From UBA1081 sp045639185 (GTDB lineage: Bacteria > Bacillota > Clostridia > Oscillospirales > Acutalibacteraceae): DNA of 64,000 nt. This document shows positions 41,404 through 50,635 of the stretch, piece by piece. The notes under the pieces were generated by a model that ran no database searches, was not told the origin of the DNA, and was given only the letters and a program-made list of their open reading frames with translations. A program made the translations under genes and the position numbers. Every line of letters starts with the position of its first letter. Within the stretch, counting starts at the first letter, position 1. The stretch spans positions 37,996 to 101,995 of the forward strand of contig JAZUCO010000115.1 of assembly GCA_045639185.1 (NCBI GenBank), in the 5' to 3' direction.

Positions 41404-42675
41404 ATGTCAATACTGCTTAAGAACGCAAAAGTTTATACCTGCAACACATTAAGTAATGCTGATATTATTATTGAAGGCGGAAACATTGTTTCCGTTGGTG
41501 AAGCAGTTTCTTCTTTTTCTGGTGAAATTATTGATTGTTCAGGTAAATATATTTTCCCCGGTTTTGTTGATGTGCATGTGCATTTCAGAGAGCCGGGTTT
41601 TTCTTATAAAGAAACAATCAAATCGGGTTCAATGGCTGCTGCAAAAAGCGGTTACACATCAGTATGCACTATGCCAAACCTTAATCCCTGTCCCGATTCA
41701 GCAGAAAATCTGAAACTTCAGCTTGATATTATAAAAAAAGATGCTGTAATCAATGTTTATCCTTTCGGAACAATTACTAAAGGTGAAAAAGGTGAAGAGT
41801 TAACAAATCTTGCAGAGATCAGCAATAACGTAATAGGTTTTTCTGATGACGGCAGGGGAGTTCAGAGTGATGAAATGATGCTCGCTGCTATGATAAAAGC
41901 TAAAGAGCTTGGTAAAATCATTTCTGCCCATTGCGAAGTAAATGATCTTCTATTTGGCGGTTACATACACGACGGTGAATATGCAAAAGCAAACGGACAT
42001 AAAGGAATATGCTCTGAGAGTGAATGGAAACAAATAGAAAGAGATATTGAACTCTGCAAGAAAACAGGTGTAAAATATCACGTCTGTCACATATCCACAA
42101 AAGAGAGTGTTGATATAATCAGAAAAGCAAAAGCAAACGGTGTTGATATTACATGTGAAACAGGACCTCATTACCTTGTGATGAATGATATGATGCTTAA
42201 AGATGAAGGCAGATTCAAAATGAATCCTCCCATCAGAAGTGAAGAGGACAGAATTGCTCTTCTCGAAGGTGTGCTTGATGGTACAGTTGATATGATTGCA
42301 ACAGACCATGCACCGCATTCTGCAGAAGAGAAATCAAAAGGTCTTGCGGGTTCAAATATGGGTATTACCGGTCTTGAAACAGCTTTTCCGATAATGTATA
42401 CAAAGCTTGTTCAGAGTGGCATTATTTCTCTTGAAAAACTGATTCAGATTATGAGTATTACTCCTGCAGAAAGATTTGGCATTGAAGCCGGAATCAAAGA
42501 AGGAAACAAAGCAGACATTTGCGTTTTTGACCTTGAGAAAGAATACACAATAAACTCAGCTGACTTTGTTTCAATGGGAAAAGCAACACCTTTTGAAGGT
42601 GAAAAAGTCAAAGGCAAATGTATAATGACAATCTGCAACGGTCAGATAGTTTATAAAGGTGAAACAAATGAATAA
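41404..42675 (+). CDS. pyrC: Dihydroorotase
   Basis: A 423-residue class I dihydroorotase that closes carbamoyl-aspartate to dihydroorotate. Metal ligands: DVHVHFREPGFSYKE, the Asp/Lys region of GFSDDGRGVQSDEM, ISAHCE, YHVCHIST and the catalytic TDHAPHS; the C-terminal beta-sandwich strand (ADICVFDLEKEY) is present. First gene of the operon, with AAAGGAG 7 bases before the ATG. Overlaps pyrK by 8 bases. Confidence 0.95.
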   Translation: MSILLKNAKVYTCNTLSNADIIIEGGNIVSVGEAVSSFSGEIIDCSGKYIFPGFVDVHVHFREPGFSYKETIKSGSMAAAKSGYTSVCTMPNLNPCPDSAENLKLQLDIIKKDAVINVYPFGTITKGEKGEELTNLAEISNNVIGFSDDGRGVQSDEMMLAAMIKAKELGKIISAHCEVNDLLFGGYIHDGEYAKANGHKGICSESEWKQIERDIELCKKTGVKYHVCHISTKESVDIIRKAKANGVDITCETGPHYLVMNDMMLKDEGRFKMNPPIRSEEDRIALLEGVLDGTVDMIATDHAPHSAEEKSKGLAGSNMGITGLETAFPIMYTKLVQSGIISLEKLIQIMSITPAERFGIEAGIKEGNKADICVFDLEKEYTINSADFVSMGKATPFEGEKVKGKCIMTICNGQIVYKGETNE

Positions 42676-43399
42676 TGTAATTTATACAATCAAATCAAAC
42701 GAAAAACTGACTGACAGTGTATACAAAATGGTATTTGAAGGTGACACAAGCGCTGTTACTGCATCCGGTCAGTTTATTAATATCAAAATTGAAACTCTTT
42801 ATCTCAGAAGACCTATTTCAATTTTTGACTGCAAAGAAAATGAGCTTACAATCATTTATAAAGTAGTCGGAACTGGCACAGAAATGATGAGCAAAATGAC
42901 AGCAGGAACAAAACTTGATGTCCTTGTAGGTCTCGGAAATGGTTTTGATACATCTGTATCAGGTGACACCCCTGTTGTTATTGGCGGTGGTGTCGGTGTA
43001 CCTCCTATGTTCTATCTTGCTAAAAAACTACTTGCTGAAGGCAAAAAAGTAACTGCAATTCTCGGATTCAATAAAGCAGATGAGATTTTCTGTAAAGAAG
43101 ATTTTGAAGCGATCGGTTGCAAAACAATTGTCACAACTGTAGACGGTTCAATAGGTGTTAAAGGTTTCGTAACAGATGCGTTAAAAAATCTTGATTATAC
43201 TTATATTTACACTTGCGGTCCCGAACCTATGCTTAAAGCTCTTTATAATACGGCTGAAACTTCAGGGCAGTTCAGCTTTGAAGAAAGAATGGGCTGCGGT
43301 TTTGGTGCTTGTATGGGGTGCTCATGCAAAACAAAATATGGTAATAAGAGAATATGCAAAGATGGTCCCGTGCTTGTTAAGGAGGAAATCATATGGTAA
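42668..43399 (+). CDS. pyrK: Dihydroorotate dehydrogenase electron-transfer subunit
   Basis: A 243-residue FAD and [2Fe-2S] protein that links class 1B PyrD to NAD+. FAD-binding LRRPISIFDCK, NAD-binding VVIGGGVGVPPMFYLAKKL, and the iron-sulfur cysteines in GCGFGACMGCSCKTK followed by ICKDGPV. ATG 42668 is used because AAAGGTG is at good spacing; a GTG at 42659 is inside that ribosome site. Neighbour of pyrD as in all class 1B operons. Confidence 0.96.
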   Translation: MNNVIYTIKSNEKLTDSVYKMVFEGDTSAVTASGQFINIKIETLYLRRPISIFDCKENELTIIYKVVGTGTEMMSKMTAGTKLDVLVGLGNGFDTSVSGDTPVVIGGGVGVPPMFYLAKKLLAEGKKVTAILGFNKADEIFCKEDFEAIGCKTIVTTVDGSIGVKGFVTDALKNLDYTYIYTCGPEPMLKALYNTAETSGQFSFEERMGCGFGACMGCSCKTKYGNKRICKDGPVLVKEEIIW

Positions 43400-44304
43400 A
43401 CACAAAAGTTAATCTCAGCGGTATTGAACTTGATAATCCTCTTATCCCTGCAAGCGGAACCTTTGGTTTTGGTTATGAATTTGCAGAACTTTACGATATA
43501 AATATTCTTGGTTCATTTTCATTCAAAGGAACCACAAAAGAACCTCGTTTCGGTAACCCCACACCCAGAATCGCTGAATGTTATTCAGGTATGATAAATT
43601 CAGTAGGACTTCAGAATCCCGGTATTGAAAAAGTTATTGCTGAAGAACTTCCGAAACTCAGACGGTGTTTCCACAAACCTGTAGTTGCAAACATAAGCGG
43701 TTTTTCACTTGACGAATATGTATATTGCTGCGAAAAAATTGACAAAGAAGATCAGGTCGGAATTATTGAAGTCAATATCAGCTGTCCAAACGTACACGGT
43801 GGCGGAATGAGCTTCGGTACTTCTTGCGAAAGTGCTGCTGAAGTTACAAAAGCAGTAAAAGCAGTTACAACAAAACCTGTTTATATAAAGTTAAGTCCCA
43901 ATGTAACAGATATTGTTTCTATTGCAAAAGCTTGCGAAGAAGCAGGTGCAGACGGCATCAGTATGATAAACACTCTTATGGGTATGAGAATTGATCTAAA
44001 AAACAAAAAGCCCGTTGTGTATAACAAATCAGGCGGTTACTCCGGACCTGCAATTCTCCCCGTAGCACTTTCAATGGTTTATAAAGTATACGAAGCTGTT
44101 AATATCCCAATTATTGGTATGGGAGGTATTTCAACAGCAGAAAACGTAATTGAAATGATGCTTGCTGGTGCAACTGCAGTACAGATTGGTGCGGCAAATC
44201 TTATTGATCCTTTTGTATGTAAAAAAATCATTGAAGATTTACCCTCTGTAATGAATAAATACGGTATAAATAATCTTAAAGATATAATAGGAGGCGCTCA
44301 CTAA
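43393..44304 (+). CDS. pyrD: Dihydroorotate dehydrogenase, class 1B catalytic subunit
   Basis: A 303-residue FMN enzyme oxidising dihydroorotate to orotate. Motifs: PASGTFGFGYEF, MINSVGLQNPG, VNISCPNVHGGG with the catalytic Cys of class 1, KLSPNVTDI, GGYSGPAILPVAL and IGMGGISTAENVIEMMLAGA. It overlaps pyrK by 7 bases and depends on it for NAD+ reduction. Confidence 0.97.
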   Translation: MVNTKVNLSGIELDNPLIPASGTFGFGYEFAELYDINILGSFSFKGTTKEPRFGNPTPRIAECYSGMINSVGLQNPGIEKVIAEELPKLRRCFHKPVVANISGFSLDEYVYCCEKIDKEDQVGIIEVNISCPNVHGGGMSFGTSCESAAEVTKAVKAVTTKPVYIKLSPNVTDIVSIAKACEEAGADGISMINTLMGMRIDLKNKKPVVYNKSGGYSGPAILPVALSMVYKVYEAVNIPIIGMGGISTAENVIEMMLAGATAVQIGAANLIDPFVCKKIIEDLPSVMNKYGINNLKDIIGGAH

Positions 44305-45003
44305 ATGGGTAAAGACGTAATTATCGCTTGCGATTTCGCCAGCAAAGAAACTTGTATGAAATTTCTTGACAATTTCAAAGAAGAAAAACCTTTTGTAAAA
44401 AGCGGTATGGAACTTTTCTATGCAGAAGGCCCCTCTTTTGTTAAAGAAAGCAGAGAATGAGGCCACAAGATTTTCCTTGACCTCAAACTTCACGATATCC
44501 CCAATACTGTAAAAAAAGCAATGTCTGTTCTCTCTGCACTTGATGTTGATATGTGTAACCTTCATGCTGGCGGCACAATTGCCATGATGGAAGCAGCCAT
44601 TGAAGGTCTTACAAGACCCGACGGAACTCGTCCCATCCTTCTTGCTGTTACACAGCTCACATCTACAAGTGAAGAAAGAATGAAGACTGATCTTCTTATT
44701 GACAAGCCTATTGATGAAGTAGTTATGCACTATGCAGCAAACGCAAAGAAAGCAGGGCTTGACGGTGTTGTTTGTTCACCTCTCGAAGCATCAAAGGTTC
44801 ACGATGTATGTGGATGTGAATTCTACACAATCACGCCCGGTATTAGATTTGCAGACGGAGACATCGGTGATCAGGTTCGTGTAACTACTCCTGAAAAAGC
44901 AAAAGAAATCGGCTCAGATTATATTGTCGTTGGAAGACCTGTAACAGCAGCCGATGACCCAGTTGCGGCATACAGAAGATGTGTTGCAGAATTTGTTGGA
45001 TAA
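44305..45003 (+). pseudogene. pyrF: Orotidine 5'-phosphate decarboxylase with an in-frame TGA at codon 52
   Basis: The frame from ATG 44305 (GGAGG 10 bases upstream) encodes the first 51 residues of PyrF (VIIACDFASKE, then PFVKSGMELFY), meets TGA at 44458-44460, and goes on in the same frame with GHKIFLDLKLHDIPNTVKKA and the rest of PyrF to TAA at 45001-45003, 233 codons in all, the normal size. No base is missing. The site is normally an Arg or similar residue before GHKIFLDLK. The stop separates the N-terminal Asp10 and Lys32 from the Asp59-Lys61-Asp64 catalytic motif; the next ATG (44521) lies beyond it. A pseudogene, a sequencing/assembly error or readthrough are all possible. Confidence 0.85.
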
Positions 45004-45024
45004 AATAAAAGGAGATAGATTAAA

Positions 45025-45657
45025 ATGCAGAAAAAAGTAGCTAAAGCTTTATTATCAATCGGAGCAGTATTCTTCAGACCCGAAGAACCCTTTACATGGG
45101 CAAGCGGTATCAAGAGTCCCGTTTACTGCGATAACAGACTCATTCTTACAGCTCCTGAACACAGAAATGTTGTTGAATCAGCAATTGCTGAAACTGTAAA
45201 AGCTGAATATCCCGAATGTGAAGTACTTATGGGTACAAGCACAGCGGGTATTGCACACGCTGCTATAGCAGCACACCTTCTCGGTATGCCTATGGGGTAC
45301 GTTCGTTCAGGCAATAAGGATCACGGCAGACAGAACAGAATCGAAGGTAAGCTTGAAAAAGGGCAGAAAGTTGTTGTTGTTGAAGACCTTATCTCAACAG
45401 GCGGCAGTGTAATTGACGTTGTAGATGCTCTCCGTGAAGCAGGTGCTGAAGTACTTGGTATCGTTAGCATCTTTACATATGGTATGCAGAAGGGTATTGA
45501 CAGACTTGCAGCTGCAAATGTAAAAAATATAAGCCTTACATGCTTTGATGTTATTGCAGAAGTTGCAGCAGATGAAGGTTATATCAAACCGGAAGATATT
45601 GCAAGACTCATCAAATTCAGAAATAATCCCTCAGATGAAAGCTGGATAGGTGCATAA
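45025..45657 (+). CDS. pyrE: Orotate phosphoribosyltransferase
   Basis: A 210-residue enzyme that joins orotate to PRPP to give OMP. Motifs: FTWASGIKSPVYCDNR, LMGTSTAGIAHAAI, the flexible catalytic loop YVRSGNKDHGRQNRIEG, and the PRPP motif VVVVEDLISTGGSVIDV. GGAGAT lies 12 bases before the ATG. Follows the interrupted pyrF by 21 bases. Confidence 0.96.
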   Translation: MQKKVAKALLSIGAVFFRPEEPFTWASGIKSPVYCDNRLILTAPEHRNVVESAIAETVKAEYPECEVLMGTSTAGIAHAAIAAHLLGMPMGYVRSGNKDHGRQNRIEGKLEKGQKVVVVEDLISTGGSVIDVVDALREAGAEVLGIVSIFTYGMQKGIDRLAAANVKNISLTCFDVIAEVAADEGYIKPEDIARLIKFRNNPSDESWIGA

Positions 45658-45658
45658 G

Positions 45659-46570
45659 ATGAGAAGTCTTATCGATATAAAAGAGCTTACAACTCAAGAA
45701 ATTGATGAGCTTATTGTTGTTGCGAAAGATATTATTGCAAATCCTGCAAAATATTCAGAAAAGTGTAAAGGTAAAAAAATTGCAACACTTTTCTATGAAG
45801 CATCAACAAGAACAAGACTCAGTTTTGAAGCTGCTATGTATGAACTTGGCGGCAATGTGCTTGGTTTCTCTTCAGCAGATAACTCCTCTGCATCAAAAGG
45901 TGAGAGTGTAGCTGACACAGTTCGTGTTTGCAGCGGTTATGCAGATATTATTGCAATGAGACATCCTAAAGAAGGTGCACCTCTTGTTGCATCTATGCAT
46001 TCACTTGTTCCCATCATCAATGCAGGTGATGGCGGTCACAATCACCCCACACAGACCCTTACAGACCTTCTTACCATCAACAGAGAAAAGGGGAGATTCG
46101 ACAATCTTGTTGTCGGTCTTTGCGGCGATCTTAAATTCGGGAGAACAGTTCACTCTCTCATTGGTGCAATGGCAAGATATGAAAATGTTAAATTTGTTCT
46201 CATCTCACCCGATGAACTCAAGGTTCCTTCATATATCAAGCAGGAACTGGATAAGAACAACGTTGAGTATTTTGAAACAAGAAGTCTTGAAGATGCTATG
46301 CCTGAACTTGATATTCTCTATATGACAAGAGTTCAAAGAGAAAGATTCTTTAATGAAGAAGATTATCTCAGACTCAAGGATACATATATTCTTAATATGT
46401 CAAAGCTTGCAAAGGCAAAGAAGGATCTTTCAATTCTTCATCCTCTGCCCAGAGTCAATGAGATTTCTGTTGAAATTGATAATGATCCCAGAGCTTGTTA
46501 TTTTGAGCAGGCACTCAACGGAAAATTCATCAGAATGGCGTTAATTCTTAAGTTGTTGGGGGTAGAATGA
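45659..46570 (+). CDS. pyrB: Aspartate carbamoyltransferase catalytic subunit
   Basis: A 303-residue catalytic chain that condenses carbamoyl phosphate with aspartate. Carbamoyl-phosphate loop YEASTRTRLSFEAAMYELGG, DNSSASKGES, MRHPKEGA, GDGGHNHPTQTLTDLL, and HPLPRVNEI are all present. ATG 45659 has AGGTG 7 bases upstream; a GTG at 45650 would overlap pyrE. Paired with the regulatory chain pyrI one base downstream, so an allosteric holoenzyme is expected. Confidence 0.97.
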   Translation: MRSLIDIKELTTQEIDELIVVAKDIIANPAKYSEKCKGKKIATLFYEASTRTRLSFEAAMYELGGNVLGFSSADNSSASKGESVADTVRVCSGYADIIAMRHPKEGAPLVASMHSLVPIINAGDGGHNHPTQTLTDLLTINREKGRFDNLVVGLCGDLKFGRTVHSLIGAMARYENVKFVLISPDELKVPSYIKQELDKNNVEYFETRSLEDAMPELDILYMTRVQRERFFNEEDYLRLKDTYILNMSKLAKAKKDLSILHPLPRVNEISVEIDNDPRACYFEQALNGKFIRMALILKLLGVE

Positions 46571-46571
46571 T

Positions 46572-47009
46572 ATGATTCTCAATACAATTAATAACGGTGT
46601 TGTGCTTGACCACATTCAGGCGGGTGGCGCAATGGAGATATACAAAGCTCTAAATCTTGATAAACTTGGCTGCCAGGTTGCAATTATCAAGAATGCAACA
46701 AGTGTAAAAATGGGAAAGAAAGACATTCTTAAAATCTGTGAACCCATCGATATAAACCTTGATGTGCTCGGCTATCTTGCACCCGGTGTTACCGTAAACA
46801 TAATCGAAGACAGCAAAGTTGCAGAAAGACGACACATAGCTCCTCCGGAAACAATTGAAGGAGTTATCAAATGTACAAATCCCAGATGTATAACATCTAT
46901 TGAACAGGAACTTCCGAATATATTCAAACTTACAGATCGTGAAAATCTTGTATACAGATGTATATACTGTGAATCTCAGAGCAAAAAAAACACAGGCGAT
47001 ATAAAGTAA
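46572..47009 (+). CDS. pyrI: Aspartate carbamoyltransferase regulatory subunit
   Basis: A 145-residue zinc-binding regulatory chain. The N-terminal nucleotide-binding domain (NGVVLDHIQAGGAM, VKMGKKDILKI, YLAPGVTVNIIEDSKV) precedes the four zinc cysteines in CTNPRC and CIYC. It binds nucleotide effectors and holds catalytic trimers together. Last gene of the pyr operon, followed by a terminator. Confidence 0.96.
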   Translation: MILNTINNGVVLDHIQAGGAMEIYKALNLDKLGCQVAIIKNATSVKMGKKDILKICEPIDINLDVLGYLAPGVTVNIIEDSKVAERRHIAPPETIEGVIKCTNPRCITSIEQELPNIFKLTDRENLVYRCIYCESQSKKNTGDIK

Positions 47010-47023
47010 TACTCAATATAAAA

Positions 47024-47060
47024 AAAATCACCGACTAAAATCGGTGATTTTTATTTTTAT
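47024..47060. terminator. Bidirectional terminator between pyrI and the FtsX permease gene
   Basis: Stem AAATCACCGA/TCGGTGATTT with loop CTAAAA; T-rich runs on both strands serve two convergent operons. Confidence 0.88.
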
Positions 47061-47071
47061 AAAATCTGAAT

Positions 47072-50000
47072 TTATTCAATTGCTTTCAATGACTCAACCA
47101 TATCAATATTATGGATCTTTTTACGCATTCTTACATTAACGATAATTGCAAACAATGCGGTAAGCATACCGGCAACAAGATAACTCGACCATGTGAGTTC
47201 CTGAACAAACATAACAGTATCAACAGAACAATATGTTATAAGAAGCTGATGAACAAAAATACCGAGAACAAGACCTAAAGAAATACCAAAGATTGTAAGA
47301 ATAACATTTTCACGATAAATATATGCAGAGACTTCTTTATCATGGAATCCTAAGACCTTGATTGTTGCAAGTTCCCTCTGTCTTTCAGAAATATTGATAT
47401 TATTAAGATTATAAAGAACAATGTAGGCGAGAACTGCCGCAGCAATTATGAATATAAGAACAACTATACTGAGAACACCGATAACTTCATCAAGTGTGTC
47501 AACCGTATCAGAAATATATGCAACAGCATTGATTTCATTAAATGACATAAGCTCTGTTGCAAGTGAAGCCTTCTGGGTTGCTTTTTTATCAGAAGACTGC
47601 TTATCTGCAAGGATTGATTCTTCAATATTACCGATAGCATAGTTGTATCCGACCTGTTCCTGGAAGAGGAATTGATAAAGATTTTCAGTAAGATAAATAT
47701 AACTGAAAGTATAATTTTCAGCAATGTTAGCAACAGGTATTGTAACAAATTTTCCATCGGCAGTCTCAATCCATACAGAATCACCGATAGATGTATTTGT
47801 ATCTTTTGCAAATTGCTCTGTTATAACAGCTCCGGTATCATCAAGAAAAATCTCTGCACCGCTTTCTCTGTTTTTGAGATTGATGAAATTCAACAGTTTA
47901 TCACTGTTTTTAGGAACAAACAAGTAAACGTCTGAAGTTTTGTCAGTTCTGTCTGAACCGCCTGTAACAGACTGTACAGAAGACAGCATTATATCTGTAA
48001 ATCTTACATCAGAATTTAGTCTGTTCATTATCTGTGAATCTTCAGTCTGATTTGATGCAAATACTAACTGCACATCATAATCCGAGACTCCACCTTCATC
48101 ATACTGCTTTTTCATAAGGTTATTAATAGAAGAGTAAAGACCGATACTGCCAAGAATAAGCGCTGTACAGCCACCAATTCCTATTATAGTCATAACAAAT
48201 CTTGTCTTACGTCTGAAAAGATTACGTGTTGTAACTTTGCTTGTAAAGCTCAGTCGTTTCCATATAAAACCTATTCTTTCAAGTAATACTCGCTTACCCG
48301 GTTTCGGTGCCTTGGGACGCATAAGAGTGGAAGGTTGAACTTTAAGTTCTTTCACAGATGCAATTACCGCTGCAGCAAGGGTAGTAATAAGCGCAATACC
48401 TACACCTATAACAATATAAACCACAGGAAATGTGAATACAATCGGTGGCAACGTAAACATAATAGAATATGCTTTATAAATAGCAAAAGGTAATGCATAA
48501 ATGCCTATGATAATACCTAATGCTGCGCCGATAATACTTGCAAAGAGGGCATATATAAGATATTTTGAAATAATTGAACCGCTTGAGTAACCGAGAGCCT
48601 TCATAGTACCCATCTGAGTACGTTCTTCTTCAACCATACGGGTCATAGTTGTAAGACATACAAGAGCTGCAACAATAAAGAAGATAACAGGGAACAAATT
48701 TGCAAGAACATTAATATTGCTGATAGAGTTTTCCAGACTGGAATAACCTGGCATTGAAGTTCTGTCTGCAACAGTCCATTTGGCAGAATCAAGATTCTTA
48801 TAAAGTGTTTTAGCTCTTTCAATTTTGTTTTCTGCCGATGCAATCTGCGCTGCATATGTTGACTTAATTGATTCATACTCTGTCTTTGCTTTATCAAGAT
48901 ATGTTGCTGCATTGGAAATTGTAATCTTAAGCATTGCAAGGTCATTGCTTACATCATTTTTACCGATAAGTAGCTCTATCTGAGCCATAGAAAGTTCATT
49001 TTTGGAACCTTCAAGCTGCTCATAGAATGTATTGAGTGCATCATAAGCTGAATTAAGCTGAATTTCTGCCGCATTGTAAGCATTTTTTGCAGTACTGAGG
49101 GCTGTAGCAGCCGCATTAAATTTTACCTTGTATTCCGCAAGCTGTGTTTCTGCTGCTGTAACCCCCTCCTGATATATTGCAAGCTGAGATTTCTGCTGTT
49201 CAAGATACGGATTAATAAGTCCAATTGCTTCAGTAGCCATACTTACTGCAGACAATGATTTGATAGATTCAAACAGAGCGGGATTGATGTTCTGAAGAGC
49301 CTGAAGTGCCTGAGTAAGCTGACCGTTGTCTAATTTACCGTTCTGATAGTCTTCAAGAGACGTAAGAACACCGCTTGTTGTATCAATAATGCTTTGGGTT
49401 GAAGTAACAAGTTGCTTAGCTGTTGTAAGAGAATTTTCTGCATTCATCAGAACAATCTCAGCAGAATTATACTGACTCTGAGCATTATTAAGCTGTGTAT
49501 TTTTTTCTGCAAGAGCATCTCTGGCTGATTTATAAGATTCAAGATTTGCATTATACGTTTCAACAGCATTATAATACGCAGAAGTATTGCCGTTGAATTC
49601 ACTCTCAGCAAGTCCCAAAGCTTCTGCGGCTTGATTTACAGCTTCATTGTATGAACCTGTTGGGTCATCTACATATTTCTGAAAGAGAGCTATCTGTTCT
49701 TCAGCTTCTTTCAATCCGGATTCAAAAGTCTGCTTGCTTGAATTGAGTTCCTTTTCGCCATTGAGAATTTCTGTCGGTAAAGTCTTTTTGAGTTCTTCAA
49801 CACGTACAGAAACATTACCCACAGAAGCAGATTCAATCTGCTTGGCTACATTTTCAATATGATTATAATATTCATCAGAACCTGATTCATAAGAGTCTGC
49901 GCCATTTACAGTTACATAAACTTCATTGTAATAATCATTTGTAAAAACTGACTCGGGAATATAGATGAATGTACCGATTTTACCGCTACCTACAAGGCTG

Positions 50001-50620
50001 TTACCACGTTCAAAAGAAACATAATTAGGAGATCTGATGATGCCAACGATTTCAAACTCTGTAACAGATACCGATGAAAGATCTGTGTTTGCATCAGAAT
50101 CTAGTTTAATGTAATTACCAATTTTGTATGATTCTGGAGCAGATAACTCGCTTGCATCAACGAGGCACTGATTGTTTTTTACGGGATATGTACCTTCAAG
50201 CAGCGTAGGTCTGTTGATAAAATTCGGATTTTCTGCACCATAATAGAATTCTTGCAAAAGATTAAGGTCAATACCGTATGCTCTTGTGCTGATCTGTGAA
50301 CCATCAATGTCTATTTCCGGTTTGCCGTTTACAAGAACAAGTGCATCTATAAATTTGCTGCCCATTACACCACTGACACCGTTTACAGAAGAAAGAGATG
50401 CAACATCATCTTTGGTAAGACCGATTGCAGATGAAATTCTGATATCCATCAGATTGTTAGCTGCAAAATATTCTTCAGCAGTTTCACGCATAGATGGACC
50501 GGCAGATTTTACACCTACAAAGAAACCTGTTCCGAGTGCTATGATAATAACAATCGAAATAAAACGGCTAAACGAACGTCTTATCGCTCGTATGATATCC
50601 GTTAATAATGCTTTACTCAC
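47072..50620 (-). CDS. Large FtsX/MacB-type ABC transporter permease with extracellular coiled coil
   Basis: A 1182-residue permease. An N-terminal helix (FSRFISIVIIIALGTGFFVG) is followed by a long extracytoplasmic region. Its middle (about residues 270-600) is an Ala/Gln/Glu-rich coiled coil (LNNAQSQYNSAEIVLMNAEN, AETQLAEYKVKFNAAATALS). Next come three helices (NLFPVIFFIVAALVCLTTMT onward), another N-like helix with a smaller outer domain, and three last helices ending VRMRKKIHNIDMVESLKAIE. This two-FtsX-domain layout matches giant permeases of Firmicutes involved in lipid, peptide or wall-hydrolase signalling. Works with the ATPase gene 15 bases upstream. Confidence 0.88.
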   Translation of the reverse strand: MSKALLTDIIRAIRRSFSRFISIVIIIALGTGFFVGVKSAGPSMRETAEEYFAANNLMDIRISSAIGLTKDDVASLSSVNGVSGVMGSKFIDALVLVNGKPEIDIDGSQISTRAYGIDLNLLQEFYYGAENPNFINRPTLLEGTYPVKNNQCLVDASELSAPESYKIGNYIKLDSDANTDLSSVSVTEFEIVGIIRSPNYVSFERGNSLVGSGKIGTFIYIPESVFTNDYYNEVYVTVNGADSYESGSDEYYNHIENVAKQIESASVGNVSVRVEELKKTLPTEILNGEKELNSSKQTFESGLKEAEEQIALFQKYVDDPTGSYNEAVNQAAEALGLAESEFNGNTSAYYNAVETYNANLESYKSARDALAEKNTQLNNAQSQYNSAEIVLMNAENSLTTAKQLVTSTQSIIDTTSGVLTSLEDYQNGKLDNGQLTQALQALQNINPALFESIKSLSAVSMATEAIGLINPYLEQQKSQLAIYQEGVTAAETQLAEYKVKFNAAATALSTAKNAYNAAEIQLNSAYDALNTFYEQLEGSKNELSMAQIELLIGKNDVSNDLAMLKITISNAATYLDKAKTEYESIKSTYAAQIASAENKIERAKTLYKNLDSAKWTVADRTSMPGYSSLENSISNINVLANLFPVIFFIVAALVCLTTMTRMVEEERTQMGTMKALGYSSGSIISKYLIYALFASIIGAALGIIIGIYALPFAIYKAYSIMFTLPPIVFTFPVVYIVIGVGIALITTLAAAVIASVKELKVQPSTLMRPKAPKPGKRVLLERIGFIWKRLSFTSKVTTRNLFRRKTRFVMTIIGIGGCTALILGSIGLYSSINNLMKKQYDEGGVSDYDVQLVFASNQTEDSQIMNRLNSDVRFTDIMLSSVQSVTGGSDRTDKTSDVYLFVPKNSDKLLNFINLKNRESGAEIFLDDTGAVITEQFAKDTNTSIGDSVWIETADGKFVTIPVANIAENYTFSYIYLTENLYQFLFQEQVGYNYAIGNIEESILADKQSSDKKATQKASLATELMSFNEINAVAYISDTVDTLDEVIGVLSIVVLIFIIAAAVLAYIVLYNLNNINISERQRELATIKVLGFHDKEVSAYIYRENVILTIFGISLGLVLGIFVHQLLITYCSVDTVMFVQELTWSSYLVAGMLTALFAIIVNVRMRKKIHNIDMVESLKAIE

Positions 50621-50635
50621 TTCAGAATTCCTCCG

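Noticed and set aside
41333..41452. 39-codon ORF in the pyr leader as a confident gene
   Set aside because: Weak ribosome site and overlap with pyrC; kept only as a possible leader peptide in the findings.
44458..44485. Selenocysteine insertion at the pyrF TGA
   Set aside because: The small hairpin after TGA places its loop only about 9 bases away with no G at the loop start, unlike bacterial SECIS elements; PyrF is not a known selenoprotein; no sel genes are in the window.
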